Origin: JACXTP01 sp963789555
Lineage (GTDB): Archaea > Thermoplasmatota > Thermoplasmata > Methanomassiliicoccales > UBA472
Length of the DNA stretch: 64,000 nucleotides
Assembly: GCA_963789555.1 (NCBI GenBank)
Contig: CAWBKY010000007.1
Coordinates: forward strand, 200,278-264,277
Reading direction: 5' to 3'
Positions 49,256-59,747 of the stretch are shown in pieces. The notes under the pieces were generated by a model. The model was not told where the DNA came from and did no database searches. It worked only from the letters and a program-made list of their open reading frames with translations. Numbering within the stretch: the stretch's first letter is position 1; every line of letters starts with the position of its first letter. The translations under genes were made by a program, and so were the position numbers.

Positions 49256-50221
49256 ATGCCAACCTCAGGTCGTTATTCTGATAGGGACTACCATCATTCC
49301 GAGGTCGAGTTCCGAGAGCTCTTGGAGCTGCTCAGCGTCACCTATCCCTTGAACGGATGGCTGCACAATTGGTCCATCAATCGCATGGGCGACTGGAATT
49401 TCGGTGGCAATTCCGTTCGGGCAAAGACCGACCCGAACTTCTACACCCGCAATGTGCACATCTGGGAGCATGATGGCAAGGTGGTGGGGTTCAACGTCGC
49501 CGAGTATGGGGACCTGATGTTCCTGCAAGTGCATCCCCATCATCGAGCCATCGAGCCCGACATGGTACGATGGACCGAGGGCCAATGGGCCACGGGCCGG
49601 AAGAAGGTAACCTTCGCGGTCTATGAGGTGGACGCTCGCCGTCAAGCGGTTCTCGCGGAAAGGGGATACCATCGCGGGGAGCCATCCGGCGTGATCAGGA
49701 AGTACGACTCATATCTCTCCGCCGGACAGCCTCAAATCCCACCTGGATTCAGGATCATGACCCTCAGCGAGTTCGGGGATGAGGATAGCTACATCGAAGC
49801 CGTTCGCACATCCTTCGGCCGTGACATGTTGGACCGGGATTGGTTCGATTCCAAGGTGAAAGCTCCAGGCTACTCCCACCATTGGAACCTTTGTCTGATA
49901 TCGCCACAAAATCGCGTGGTCAGCTTCGCTGACGTGCGCATCGACAGAAAAGGGGCTTATGCCGAGATCGACCCTATAGGCACAGTCCCTGGGTCCCAGA
50001 GGCAGGGACTGGCAAGATCGCTTCTCAGGGAGGGCTTCAGGCGTTTGGCGGCAGTTGGCATCCGTGACGTCCACATAGGGTCCGCCCCACCGCCCTACCA
50101 TTCGAACCGACTCTACGATTCGCTCGGACCGGTGCTCCGTTTCGAGGAGAGCCTGTGGGAGAAGGAACTGCCACATGAAGCGATCGACGAGCAAGAGAAG
50201 GCTCGACGTCCTGACATTTGA
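49256..50221 (+). CDS. GNAT acetyltransferase, two-domain
   Basis: 321 residues with two GNAT-like halves. The first has VGFNVAEYGDLMFLQVHPHH. The second has SFADVRIDRKGAYAEIDPIG followed by TVPGSQRQGLARSLLREGFRRL, the acetyl-CoA-binding motif A (QRQGLAR). It resembles mycothiol-synthase-like tandem GNAT proteins; substrate unknown. GAGGGAACCC precedes the ATG. Confidence 0.8.
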   Translation: MPTSGRYSDRDYHHSEVEFRELLELLSVTYPLNGWLHNWSINRMGDWNFGGNSVRAKTDPNFYTRNVHIWEHDGKVVGFNVAEYGDLMFLQVHPHHRAIEPDMVRWTEGQWATGRKKVTFAVYEVDARRQAVLAERGYHRGEPSGVIRKYDSYLSAGQPQIPPGFRIMTLSEFGDEDSYIEAVRTSFGRDMLDRDWFDSKVKAPGYSHHWNLCLISPQNRVVSFADVRIDRKGAYAEIDPIGTVPGSQRQGLARSLLREGFRRLAAVGIRDVHIGSAPPPYHSNRLYDSLGPVLRFEESLWEKELPHEAIDEQEKARRPDI

Positions 50222-50262
50222 TTTAATGGGACCGCCGATATCTTACTCTGAGCGGAGCTAGC

Positions 50263-50834
50263 ATGGACGGGGAGAGGTTGCACTTCAAGGACCGCAAGGC
50301 CTGGAGGGAGTGGTTGTCGAAGCACTATGACCGATCCAACGGCTTCTGGATGCTCATCAACAAGAAAGGCTCCAAACGGCGCGGCGTCAGCTACGAGGAG
50401 GCGGTGCAGGAGGCGCTTTGCTTCGGTTGGATAGACAGCGTGGTGAACCGCCTTGATGAGGACCAGTTCATGCAATGGTTCAGCCCCAGGCGGCCTAAAA
50501 GCGTCTGGTCCGCCAAGAACATCGCTCGGGCCAAGGCCATGATGGAGGCCGGGCTCATGACCGAAGCGGGGTTGGCCAAGCTCCCCAAGGACCTTGCCAA
50601 CTACAAGCCCGACCAATCCACCATCCCTGAGGACTCCTACATCCTTCCCCAAGAGCTGGCGGAAGGCCTGCAGAACGATCCTCTGGCGAAGCGGAACTAT
50701 GACCGATTGACGAAGAGCAACCAGAAACGATACCATCTATGGATCAACATGGCCAAGCGTCCAGAGACGCGGGGAGGCGGGTCAGGGAGACCATGCAGCT
50801 GCTGAGGGAAGGGAAGGCGCTAGGCCTGAAATGA
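50263..50834 (+). CDS. YdeI/OmpD-associated family protein (frameshifted at C-terminus)
   Basis: About 190 residues. DRSNGFWMLINKKGSKRRGV, YEEAVQEALCFGWIDSVVNR and QWFSPRRPKSVWSAKNIARA match the YdeI family of small cytoplasmic proteins linked in bacteria to bacteriocin or peptide resistance; function in archaea is unknown. A one-base shift near 50,775 restores the end RVRETMQLLREGKALGLK and a stop at 50832-50834. Confidence 0.75.
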
Positions 50835-50881
50835 GGACCAAATCGATGATTTCCCGTTCAATGCAAAATAACTGAGGCCGC

Positions 50882-51265
50882 TCACTCGATACGGTGCCCC
50901 GCCATGAGCAGAGCCTTCTTCGCATCCTTGACCTTGGCCATGGGCACGAAGAAGTAATCGGTGTCGAAGGTAGATGTCGCTAGTATGCTGATCCCTGATT
51001 GGGCCAACGGCTCAAGCACTGAGGCCAGCACGCCGACCTCGTTCAAAGGGAACGGTCCTTGGACCCGGAATCCGGACCAACCCCTATCCGCTCGGACAGC
51101 GTCGGGCACGTGCTCCTGGCAGCAGATGAAGCTGAGCTCCTGGTCGGTGCGGGCCATGAACATGATGCGGGACATGAGCGCCCACTGCGGCACCTTCTCC
51201 TCCGCCTCCAATCGGCAGATGGCGTAGGTGTCCGGCAGCGGATGGATGATGAAGGTCCTCTTCAT
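50882..51265 (-). CDS. ACT-domain protein (CASTOR/ACT_7-like)
   Basis: A 127-residue protein. TYAICRLEAEEKVPQW and the segment GFRVQGPFPLNEVGVLASVLEPLAQSG include the ACT-like ligand-binding turn, and STFDTDYFFVP completes the second repeat. Such proteins bind amino acids and regulate enzymes. The start overlaps the BCCP stop by four bases (ATGA), so it is the last gene of the biotin operon and may regulate it. Confidence 0.72.
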   Translation of the reverse strand: MKRTFIIHPLPDTYAICRLEAEEKVPQWALMSRIMFMARTDQELSFICCQEHVPDAVRADRGWSGFRVQGPFPLNEVGVLASVLEPLAQSGISILATSTFDTDYFFVPMAKVKDAKKALLMAGHRIE

Positions 51266-51759
51266 TCCACCACGACCAACGTCTGACCGCCCTCGACCGC
51301 CTCGCCCGGCCGCACCTTGATCTCCTTCACCTTGCCAGCGGCCTCAGAGAGGATCTCGTTCTCCATCTTCATGGCCTCCAGCACTAGGACCACCTGGTTC
51401 ACCTTGACCTCGTCCCCCACCTTGACCTTGACGCTGATGACCTTGCCCGGCATCGGGGAGATGATCGAACCGGCGCCGCCGCCCGCCGACTTGACGTCAT
51501 TGGACTCCAGCTCCACCGTCTCGATCTCGCGCACCTGCTCCACCTTGACCTGCATGGTGCGGCTACTGGTCTTGACCGTCATCAGTTCGTCGAAGCCGCC
51601 CTCCACCTCGATGGGGAAGTGCTCGCCGTTGATGTGGAGCCCGTTGTCCTTGAAGACGCACTTGTAGATCTGACCGTCGATCGTCACCTTGTACTCGCCG
51701 GTGACCTTGTCCACCACCACCTCGTGCGGGTGTCCGTTGGCGGTGACCTTCAGCTTCAA
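51262..51759 (-). CDS. Biotin carboxyl carrier protein
   Basis: A 165-residue biotinyl protein. The C-terminal biotinyl-lipoyl domain has EAMKMEN with Lys131 as the biotin site and the preceding MPGKVISVKVKVGDEV strand. The N-terminal ~80 residues form an extra domain like the PycB/OadA C-terminal tether. It overlaps the neighbouring genes by four bases on both sides. It would carry CO2 between the two carboxyltransferase subunits encoded next to it. Confidence 0.9.
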   Translation of the reverse strand: MKLKVTANGHPHEVVVDKVTGEYKVTIDGQIYKCVFKDNGLHINGEHFPIEVEGGFDELMTVKTSSRTMQVKVEQVREIETVELESNDVKSAGGGAGSIISPMPGKVISVKVKVGDEVKVNQVVLVLEAMKMENEILSEAAGKVKEIKVRPGEAVEGGQTLVVVE

Positions 51760-53244
51760 AGCAGCCAGCCCCCTTGGCCTACCGATTCCTTGCGCGCTGC
51801 CGCCGCCCAGGCGTCCGCCATCTGGCCGACCGGACAGACATCGATCTTCTTCTCGGTGGAGCGCATGAAGAGCACCGCCACCGCGGCCAGGTCCTTGAGG
51901 TTCAGGCCCTTCTCGTTCATCTCCCGCTCCTTGAAGAACTCCAGGGCGACCTGGGGGAACAATGCGTAGGAGAGCACGTCCTCGGTGTTGCGGGCGTACT
52001 GCTCGACCTCCTTGGCCAGGCGCTCGTACTCCGGTTCGAGCAGGTCGGCCGGACGGACGGTGATGGGCTGTTCGTCCCCGATGATCTTACGACGGATCTC
52101 CGGCGATATCTCCGCCGGGGTCTTGCCGTACAGACCGCGCACCAGGTCCTTGGTCTCCTTGGTGGTCATCTTGTAGCGCTCGCCGGCGATGATGTTCAAG
52201 GTGGCCTGCGTTCCCACTATCTGGGAGGTGGGCGTGACCAGCGGTATGTGGCCTAGGTCGGCCTTGACGCGGGGGACCTCCTCCAGCACCTCGTGCATCT
52301 TGTCCCCCTTCTTGGCCTCCCGCAGCTGCGAGACCAGGTTGGACATCATCCCCCCCGGGATCTGGTATATCAGGACGTCGGTATCGATGGCGGTGTGCTC
52401 GCTCTCGAAGGCGGCATACTTCTTGCGCACCTTGGCGAAGTACTCCCCGATCTCGGCCAGCTTCTTCAGGTCCAGGCCGGTGTCCCATTCGGTCCCCTTC
52501 AGCATGGCCACCATGGTCTCGGTGGGGGGATGCGAGGTCCCCATGGACAGCGACGAGATGGCCGTGTCCAGTATCTCCGCCCCGGCCTCGACGGCCTTGA
52601 AATGGGATGCCAGCGACATGCCGGAGGTGGCATGGGAGTGGAAGTGTACCGGCAAGGCGGTCTCCTCGCGCAGCTGCTTGACCAGTTCGAACGCGTTCAT
52701 GGGCGAGATGAGGCCGGCCATGTCCTTGATGCAAAGGTGTCCGCGCCCATCTCCTGCAGGCGTCGGGCGATACTGCACGAACATGGGGATGTTATGGACT
52801 GGCGAGATGGTGTAGGAGATCGCGGCCTCGACCATCGCCACCGCAGCGCTTGGCGGTGCGCATGGCCGTCTGCATGTTCCTGGTGTCGTTCAGCGCGTCG
52901 AAGATGCGGAAGACGTCGATGCCCCGCTCGTGCGCCTTTTCCACGAACTTCTCCAGGATGTCGTCCGCATAGTGGCGGTAGCCGACGATGTTCTGTCCGC
53001 GTAGAAGCATCTGGAAGGGGGTGTTGGGCATCTCCTTCTTGAGCAGGGTGATGCGCTCCCACGGGTCCTCCTTGAGGAAGCGGAGGCAGGTGTCGAAGGT
53101 GGCGCCGCCCCACATCTCCACGGACCAATAGCCGATCTCGTCCATCAGCGGAGCTATCGGCAGCATGTCCTCGGTGCGCATCCGGGTCGCCAACAGCGAT
53201 TGGTGGGCGTCGCGCAGTGCCAGGTCGGTGATCTTGACTCTCAT
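51756..53244 (-). CDS. Pyruvate/oxaloacetate carboxyltransferase subunit (PycB/OadA/5S type), frameshifted
   Basis: About 490 residues. The N-terminal DRE-TIM barrel signature TDLALRDAHQSLLATRMRTEDM is followed by GYWSVEMWGGATFDTCLRFL and FRIFDALNDTRN. After two frame changes near 52,840 and 52,735, the chain continues with ISYTISPVHN, LCIKDMAGLISP and PVHFHSHATSGMS (metal-ligand histidines), and a C-terminal PYC_OADA domain with VTPTSQIVGTQATLNI. It transfers CO2 between biotin and pyruvate/oxaloacetate. Ten bases separate it from the mmdA-like gene. Confidence 0.88.
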
Positions 53245-53254
53245 TTCGTGGTCC

Positions 53255-54865
53255 TCACAGCGGTATGTTCCCGTGCTTCCTTGCCGGACGGGACTCGCGT
53301 TTGCGCTGCAGCATGCGCAGGGCGCTTATCAGCCTTGGTCTGGTCTCGTGCGGTTCGATGATGTCATCGATATAGCCACGTTCCGCGGCGACATAAACGC
53401 TGGTATGTGCCTTGCGGTACTCGTTGATGAGCTCGTCCCTCTTGAGCTGCGGTTCATCGGCCATGATGAGCTCCTGCTTGTACACGATGTTGATGGCCCC
53501 CTCCGGACCGACCACGGCGATCTCGGCGGAGGGCCAGGCCAGGTTGAGGTCGGCACGGATGTGCTTGGAGGCCATGACGCAGTACGCCCCACCGATGGCC
53601 TTCCTGGTGACGACGGTCACCTTGGGCGAGGTGGCCTCGCAGTACGCGTAGAGGAGCTTGGTGCTGTTCAGGATGAGCCCGTCGTGCTCCTGTTCCACCG
53701 AGGGAAGGTAACCTGGCACGTCGACGAATGTGACGATGGGGATGTTGAAGGCGTCGCAGAACCTCACGAAACGGGCCGCCTTCACGGAGGCGTCGTTGTC
53801 CAGCGTACCGGCCATGACGCTCGGTTCGTTGGCGACCACGCCGACGGTCATCCCGTCCAGGCGGGCCAGGCCGATGAGCATGCTCCGGGCGAAGTTCTCA
53901 TGGACCTCCAGGAAGTCACCGTCGTCGACCACCTTCTTCACGATCTCTCTCATCTCGTACGGTTTGGAGGGGTCCTCTGGCACGATGCTGTCCAACGATT
54001 CCTCCCTCCGCTCGGGGTCGTCCTTGCCCCTGACATATGGCGGGTTGTCCAGGTTGTTCGATGGCAGGAAGGACATCATCCTCTTGACCCTACTGATGCA
54101 GTCCAGGTCGTCCTCGCACGCGAAGTGGGCGGTGCCGCTCTTGATCGAATGCGCCATCGCGCCTCCCAGCTCCTCGAAGGAGACGTCCTCGTTCTGTACG
54201 GCCTTGATGACGTCTGGTCCGACCATGAACATGTGGGACTTGTGCTTGACCATGAAGACGAGGTCGGACAGGCCGGGGCCGAAGGTCATGCCGCCCGCGC
54301 AGGGACCCATGACCATGGCTATCTGCGGCACCACCCCTGATGCCAGTGAGCAACGGAAGAACATCTCTCCGAAGCCCTGCAGCGATTCCGCCCCTTCCTG
54401 GATGCGGGCGCCGCCAGAATCGTAGATGCCGATGACCGGGGAACCGGTCTTCACGGCCATGTCGTAGACCTTGCAGATCTTGAGGGCGTGCATCTTCCCC
54501 ACCGAACCGGCGAACACGGTGAAGTCCTGGGCGAAGACGAACACCTGGCGGCCGTCGATGGTGCCGTGTCCGGTGACCACTCCGTCCCCGGGCAGCTTGT
54601 TCTTGTCCATACCGAACTGGCAGGATTGGTGCGTCACGAAGGCGTCGAACTCGATGAAGCTACCTGGGTCCAGCAGGGCGTCCAACCGTTCCCTGGCGGT
54701 CAGTTTGCCCTGCTTGCGATGCTTCTCCATGCGGTCCGGGCCTCCGCCCAGCCGGCTGCGCTTGCGCAGCTCCTTCAGCTCCCTGCTCCTTTCCTCGTTG
54801 CCCATGTCCTGACGCTCCAGCCGTTCCTGTGCCAATCGGGTGTCCTTTTTAACCCTTATTGCCAT
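53255..54865 (-). CDS. Acyl-CoA carboxyltransferase beta (MmdA/PccB/12S type)
   Basis: A 536-residue crotonase-fold carboxyltransferase. ARERLDALLDPGSFIEFDAF, GDGVVTGHGTIDGR and SGGARIQEGAESLQGFGEMF mark the N-terminal acyl-CoA half. FVDVPGYLPSVEQEHDGLI, KAIGGAYCVMASKH and AEIAVVGPEGAINIVYKQEL mark the biotin half. It transfers carboxyl groups between biotin and propionyl-CoA/methylmalonyl-CoA or a related substrate. One open frame. An in-frame ATG at 54805 is an alternative start. No biotin carboxylase or MmdB-type membrane subunit lies beside it. Confidence 0.9.
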   Translation of the reverse strand: MAIRVKKDTRLAQERLERQDMGNEERSRELKELRKRSRLGGGPDRMEKHRKQGKLTARERLDALLDPGSFIEFDAFVTHQSCQFGMDKNKLPGDGVVTGHGTIDGRQVFVFAQDFTVFAGSVGKMHALKICKVYDMAVKTGSPVIGIYDSGGARIQEGAESLQGFGEMFFRCSLASGVVPQIAMVMGPCAGGMTFGPGLSDLVFMVKHKSHMFMVGPDVIKAVQNEDVSFEELGGAMAHSIKSGTAHFACEDDLDCISRVKRMMSFLPSNNLDNPPYVRGKDDPERREESLDSIVPEDPSKPYEMREIVKKVVDDGDFLEVHENFARSMLIGLARLDGMTVGVVANEPSVMAGTLDNDASVKAARFVRFCDAFNIPIVTFVDVPGYLPSVEQEHDGLILNSTKLLYAYCEATSPKVTVVTRKAIGGAYCVMASKHIRADLNLAWPSAEIAVVGPEGAINIVYKQELIMADEPQLKRDELINEYRKAHTSVYVAAERGYIDDIIEPHETRPRLISALRMLQRKRESRPARKHGNIPL

Positions 54866-54878
54866 TAATATTCTAATC

Positions 54879-55614
54879 TTACCGTTTTTTCATTCGTATT
54901 GCAGGGTGTAGACCGAGTCCAAACGATATAAGACCGTCGTCACCCTTGATCACCAAGGCACCCTGCAGATCGATGTAGATGGCCTGGCCGCTGACCCTCT
55001 GGTCGCCGACCGAGGCGGTGATATGTCTTGCCAGCGTGCTCGAGCGGCGCACGTATTCGGCCGTGTCCCGGTCGCCTTTGCGATATCGTTCATAGAAGGC
55101 GTCCAGATGGTATAGGGCCCGATGCATGGAGGCATCAGCGTCATAGGTGCGCTTGGTCATGGAGGACAGAGACCCCGGGTTCCGGCCTTCCAGCTCAAGC
55201 GGGTCGGTGTTGAGGTTGATGCCGATGCCGAGGACCAGGAACTCCGTGGTTGCCGCTCTTCGACGCCGACTCTACCAGGATGCCTCCCCACCTTCTTACC
55301 GTCCACCTCGATGTCGTTGGGCCACTTCAGCTTGGCCTCCAGACCGGTCAGCTCCTCGATGGCCTGCGCCACCGGCACCGAGCTGAGCACGGTGAGCAGG
55401 AGCATGTCCCCCACGCTCACCTCCGGCCTCAGCACGACGGACATATAGAGCCCGCCCGGGGGGGAGGACCAGGACCGTCCCATGCGACCGCGGCCGGCCA
55501 GTTGCGTCTTGGCCACGACCACGGTGCCCTCCTCCTCGCCCTCCAGCGCAAGGGCCTTGGCCACGTCGTTGGTCGAGGCCACCTCTTCCTTCAGGAGGAC
55601 CTTGCGGCCGACAT
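54879..55614 (-). CDS. birA: Biotin-protein ligase BirA (frameshifted)
   Basis: Attaches biotin to the BCCP of this operon. VASTNDVAKALALEGEEEGT and KTQLAGRGRMGRSWSSPPGG (the GRGR biotinyl-AMP loop) are intact, followed by KLKWPNDIEVDGKKVGG. A frameshift near 55,255-55,275 leads to GVLGLGIGINLN, and another near 55,160 to the C-terminal part. No N-terminal DNA-binding domain, so it is a ligase only. The start is unclear; ATG 55614 with a short frame error is likely. Confidence 0.85.
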
Positions 55615-55631
55615 CGTCTTAGACCATCCGC

Positions 55632-56147
55632 TCAGACCTTGAGCTCTTTCAGGGAGAGCAGCTCATAGCGGCCCTCCAGGTGGGGCAAAAGGCCGGAGAG
55701 GCCCTTCGTCAGCGCCATGCCCCCGCCCTCGTACTTGGTGACGTCGACCACCAGGCGGATGGTCATGCGCTCGTAGAAGACCAGCACCCGGGTGTATAGG
55801 GCGAGCACGTTAACGTTGGCCTTGGCCAGCGCGTTGGTGACCTCGAAGACCGCGCCGGGCTTATCGGGGATGCACACCTCGAACTCGGCCAGCTTGGTCT
55901 CCTTAGGCAGGAACGAGATCGATAATACCCAGGCATCGGTGTCGGCCACCATCATGACCAGCGCCCCCTCTTCCACGCCCTCCAGGTCGGCCATGAGGTC
56001 CTTGGGCAGGTCCAGGTCGCCGTGGCGGATGATGGTCTTGGCCTTGTTCTTGCGCGGCCTGACCTTGACGTTCGAGCCAGCGGAGACGATGCCCCAGGGT
56101 GTAGCGCTCACTGATGTGGGAGACCTGGATTCTTCCATGCCCTCCAC
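55632..56147 (-). CDS. ACT-domain protein, 5' end at chimera border
   Basis: Readable from about residue 30: RHGDLDLPKDLMADLEG and ALVMMVADTDAWVLSISFLP, then an ACT-type segment FEVCIPDKPGAVFEVTNALA with the KPGAV ligand turn, and RMTIRLVVDVTKYEGGG. It is the first gene of the biotin operon, 17 bases upstream of birA. The N-terminus is unreliable: codons before about 56,100 look unlike the rest and the archaeal sequence ends between about 56,150 and 56,260. Confidence 0.6.
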   Translation of the reverse strand: MEGMEESRSPTSVSATPWGIVSAGSNVKVRPRKNKAKTIIRHGDLDLPKDLMADLEGVEEGALVMMVADTDAWVLSISFLPKETKLAEFEVCIPDKPGAVFEVTNALAKANVNVLALYTRVLVFYERMTIRLVVDVTKYEGGGMALTKGLSGLLPHLEGRYELLSLKELKV

Positions 56148-56149
56148 GT

Positions 56150-56260
56150 TGTTGATCGACGAGTTGCTGCCGGCGCAACGCCTCGAACTCCTCCAGGCAA
56201 TTGCCGCCGCCTCGGTGCCTTCGTTGACGTATTGCTTGAGCGCCTTGACCCCGCCGAAGG
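56150..56260. other. Chimera border: archaeal to proteobacterial sequence
   Basis: To the left are archaeal operon genes. To the right is the start of a LivG-like ATPase and a dehalogenase in DNA of clearly higher GC with proteobacterial codon use. Neither the ACT gene nor the ATPase is complete at the border, and no transposase, integrase, tRNA or repeat marks it. The exact base cannot be set by eye. Confidence 0.7.
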
Positions 56261-56341
56261 CCAGCGTCAGGCCTTCGACCTGCAGCAGCGGGGGGGTCGG
56301 CGTGGCCGGCCTCCTGTCTCCTCGGGTGTCGGCGCGGTCAC
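56225..56341 (-). CDS. ABC transporter ATPase N-terminus (LivG-like), truncated
   Basis: From GTG 56341 the frame reads MTAPTPEETGG-like residues. After a shift in the C-run near 56,290 it gives LLQVEGLTLAFGGVKAL, the first strand of a branched-chain amino-acid type ABC ATPase, just before the Walker A region. The gene stops at the chimera border, so only about 38 residues remain. It follows rdhA on the same strand. Confidence 0.45.
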
Positions 56342-56489
56342 GCCGCCCGACGGTTGACTACTTTTAGTAGGTCTTTGATTCGGTAGAAGTCTGACCCTGA
56401 CAAGGGCACTGCAGACGGGATAAACCCCTGAGCGCCACCGGGCGCGCCTGGCCGGCCCACGACCCGGTCGACGGCAAGTGCCGACTCGA

Positions 56490-59400
56490 TCAGAGGTCGA
56501 GCACGATCTCGCCCCCCGGCTGCCGCGCCCGCGAGCAGCACAGGATCACCCGCTGCTCGCGCTCCTGCGCGCTGAGCACGAAGTCGCGGTGCTCGATCGT
56601 CGCCCGAGGCCGCGGCGTCGTAGCGCGGTGGCGCAGACGCCGCACAGGCCGTCGCTGCATTTGACGTCGACGCGATGCCGGCCTCGGCCAGCACGTCGGT
56701 CGCGCTGCGGTCGGCCGGCACGTCCAGGCTGCGGCCGCTGCGCGCGAGCTTCAGCACGAACGGCTGGTTCACACAGTCCGGTCGGCCTCGGGCACGCTGA
56801 AATATTCGCGGTGCAGCGCCTCTTCGGGCCAGCCCTGCGCCGGCGCGGCTGCGAACACGCCGTCCATGTAGCGCGGCGAGCCGCAGGTGTAGAGATGAAA
56901 GCCGTCCCGATAGCGCGGCAGCAGCGCGTGAGATCGGCGCGCGCGCCTTCGTCCTTGATGTGCAGCTGCACGCGGTTGCGCCACGGCGCCTGCGCCAGGT
57001 CGGCCAGGAAGCCGGCGACGGGCGGCTGCGCGGCGCTGTAGTGCAGCTCGAACGGCCGGCCCGAGCGCGTGCAGCCGATGCGCCATGGTGATCATCGGCG
57101 TGATGCCGATGCCGCCGGCAAACAGCAACGACTTGCGTCGCGTCCTCGTGCAGCGGGAAGTGGTTGCGCGGCGGCGAGATGAAGACGCGCCGGCCCTCGC
57201 GGAAGGCGCGGTGCATCAGCACCGAGCCGCCGCGCCGCCTTGCGGCTCGCGCTGCACGCCGAGCACATATTTCGGCTGCGGTCGGCCGGGTCGCCGGCCA
57301 GGCTGTATTGCCGCAGATATTCCGGCGCGATCACGACGTCGACATGCGCGCCGGCGTCGAATTTCGGCAGTTCGCCGCCATCGGCGCGGACGAACTCGAA
57401 ACGCGCGACATCCGTCGGCCATGTCCTCGCGCCGCTTCAGCACGCACCGGGAAGACCGGCGGCTGGCCCGTCGGGCATCGTGAATGGCGGCGCCAGGCCC
57501 GTCGGTGTCGCCGCGCGCGAGCCGCGCCTTGTACTCGTCGGGCGTCAGCAGCGCGCGATAGCGCTCGATGCCCGCCTCGCGGTTGACCGGGAAGGGCACC
57601 GGGTAGGGCGGCGGCATCACGTCGGCCGGGTAGACGGCGAGCGTCTGGTCCTCGTATTTGAGCTCGAGGTCGCGATTGAGGCCGCGCGCGATGGGTCTGC
57701 GCTTGGCGCGCATGTGCGGCCGGTCGCGCGGTCGAGCTCGATATCCCACCACCATTTCTTGACCGGGTTGATGCCGCCGCGGCCGAGCCGGTCGTCGAGC
57801 GCGGCAATCCAGCGCGCGGCGCGCCGGCAAGTGCATCGCCACCCAGCGGAACAGCCGCCGTCGGCGAACAGGCCTTCCAGATTCCACGGGCAGGTCTTCA
57901 TGCAGCGGCCGCACATGCCGCCGCGCTGGTTGGTGATGCGGTAGCGCGCGCATTTTTCGGCGTCGGACTTCCAGATCTCGTAGCCGTTATACATCACGCT
58001 TCGGGCCCGGCGGTGATCGCGCCGGACGGGCATTCGCGCGCGCATTTGTTGCAGCTGTCGCAGAAGCTCTGCAGGCCGAAGTCGATCGGCTTGTCGTGGC
58101 GATCGGCAGGTCGGTGGTGACGATGCCGCTCTTGAGCCGCGGGCCGAGGAAGGGATTGAGGATCACCTCGCCGATGCGGGAGACTTCGCCCAGGCCCGAC
58201 AGCAGCAGCAGCGGCGGCTGCAGCACGTCGCCATCCAGCACGGTATGCACCGCGCGCCGAATAGCCGAGCCTGCGGATCTGCTCGGCGATCATGCCGCCC
58301 AGCAGCGAGAAGCGCAGGTAGGCGCGCATGCTCTGCGCCACCGAGATCCAGTCGTCGCCGCTGGCGCCCTCCATGGTCTCGTGGCCCTGGTCGAGCAGCA
58401 GTTGACACCGCGTTCTCGTGGTAGGGCGTCATCACGTTGCCGGCGGCGTCGTGGCAGTAATAGGCCCACTCGGGCACCGCGCACAGCCCGACCGCATCGG
58501 CGCCCATGTAATAGGAGGCGGCCTTCACGTTGGCGGCATTGCGCTGCGGGTCGGCACGGACGGCGAGACCGGCCCGCGCGCCTCGCCGAATTGCAGCAGC
58601 AGCAACGCGCCGAGCGCACGCCGCGCGCAGGCGCCGATGGGGCTCTTCTTCACATAGTAGCCGTCCTTGGCGTTGTCCTGCATCTCCTTGCCCATGTCGC
58701 CGAACAGCGGCGCGGGCAAAGAAGTCGGCGCGCTTGGGAAAGCGCGGCACGCGCGTCTGGTCGATGAAGGTCGTGGTCTCGTCGCGGCGCTTCAGCGTCT
58801 CGAACGGAAAGGCGCCGAGGAGGAAATCGCGGCGGCGCATAGGGCACGCTGTTGAAGGCGTTCTTCGGCGTGCCCTTGCCGAGCCACCAGGCCGGTCCGT
58901 GGACTGCGCAGCGCGTGCGGCGACCGGCGCGGCGAGCGGCGAGGTCGGGCGCCAGCGCAGCGTCGTCGTCACGGCGGCGAGGCCAAAGCGGCGGCCGACA
59001 TAGGGGTTCGATGCATCGCCATCCGCGGTGCATGCGCAAGCCCGGCAGCGACCGCGAGCTTGTTCAGATCGACGTCGCTGCTGGTCGCCGTATGCGCGCG
59101 CGCCTCGTAGCCGAGCAGGCGCATATAGCTCGACAGCAGGATGGCGGTATTGGCCGCGAGCAGCGCCGGCGCGCTGCGCCTGGCGTGCCGGCGAACCAGT
59201 CGGTGCCGGGCTCGCCGGGCGTCGGATCGCGCGTGTATTCGACCAGGAAGACCAGCGCATGGGTGTGATGCGGGATCGGCCCCAGCGTCTTGCGCGCGGA
59301 GTCCAGCACGTCGGCAAGGATCATGTCGATGCCGGCGGCGAAGCTCTTCGGCTGGCTCCTTCTCCAGCTCGGCCACCAGCCCGGCAGGCTCGGATTGCGG

Positions 59401-59737
59401 ATCGGCGTCGCGAGCAGGCCGCTGCCGGCAACGCGCAGACGCCGACCATGGTGGCGTCGTAGTAGTAGCCGGCCGCCTTCAGATGGTCTGGCGCGCTCCT
59501 GCGGGTCGTCGGGCACTCTCGCCGCGCTGCGGCGTTGACCGCGCCGTCGCGCACCACGTCGAACATCGCCGATGTAGCGCGTCATCGCATGCGACGAGCG
59601 ATTCCGGGGTGCGGGTCGTCGAACGAGAGCGCGCCATCTGCGGCACCGCGTAAGGTCGGGCGGCGTCGCGCCGCGCAGCCGCTCCAGCGGGTAGGGGCCG
59701 AGATGAACCGGGCGGTCGCGGTGGAGAACAGGCGCAT
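56490..59737 (-). CDS. Self-sufficient reductive dehalogenase fused to NAD(P)H reductase (many frameshifts)
   Basis: About 1,080 residues when frames are joined. The RdhA catalytic part starts at ATG 59737 (MRLFS, then DRPVHLGPYPLERL) and includes AGYYYDATMVGVCALP, DVDLNKLAVAAGLAHAP, GRRFGLAAVTTTL, ASYYMGADAVGLCAVPEWAY and RLKSGIVTTDLPI. Two 4Fe-4S motifs follow (CDSCNKCARECPSGA, and CGRCMKTCPWNLEG). A phthalate-dioxygenase-reductase-type C-terminus has an RQYSLAGDP FMN motif, LLFAGGIGITPMI and a 2Fe-2S motif CSDGLCGVC, ending GGEIVLDL. No Tat signal is seen. The order is that of catabolic BhbA/NpRdhA-type enzymes. At least a dozen frame changes occur. Confidence 0.8.
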
Positions 59738-59747
59738 GGTGCCCAGG

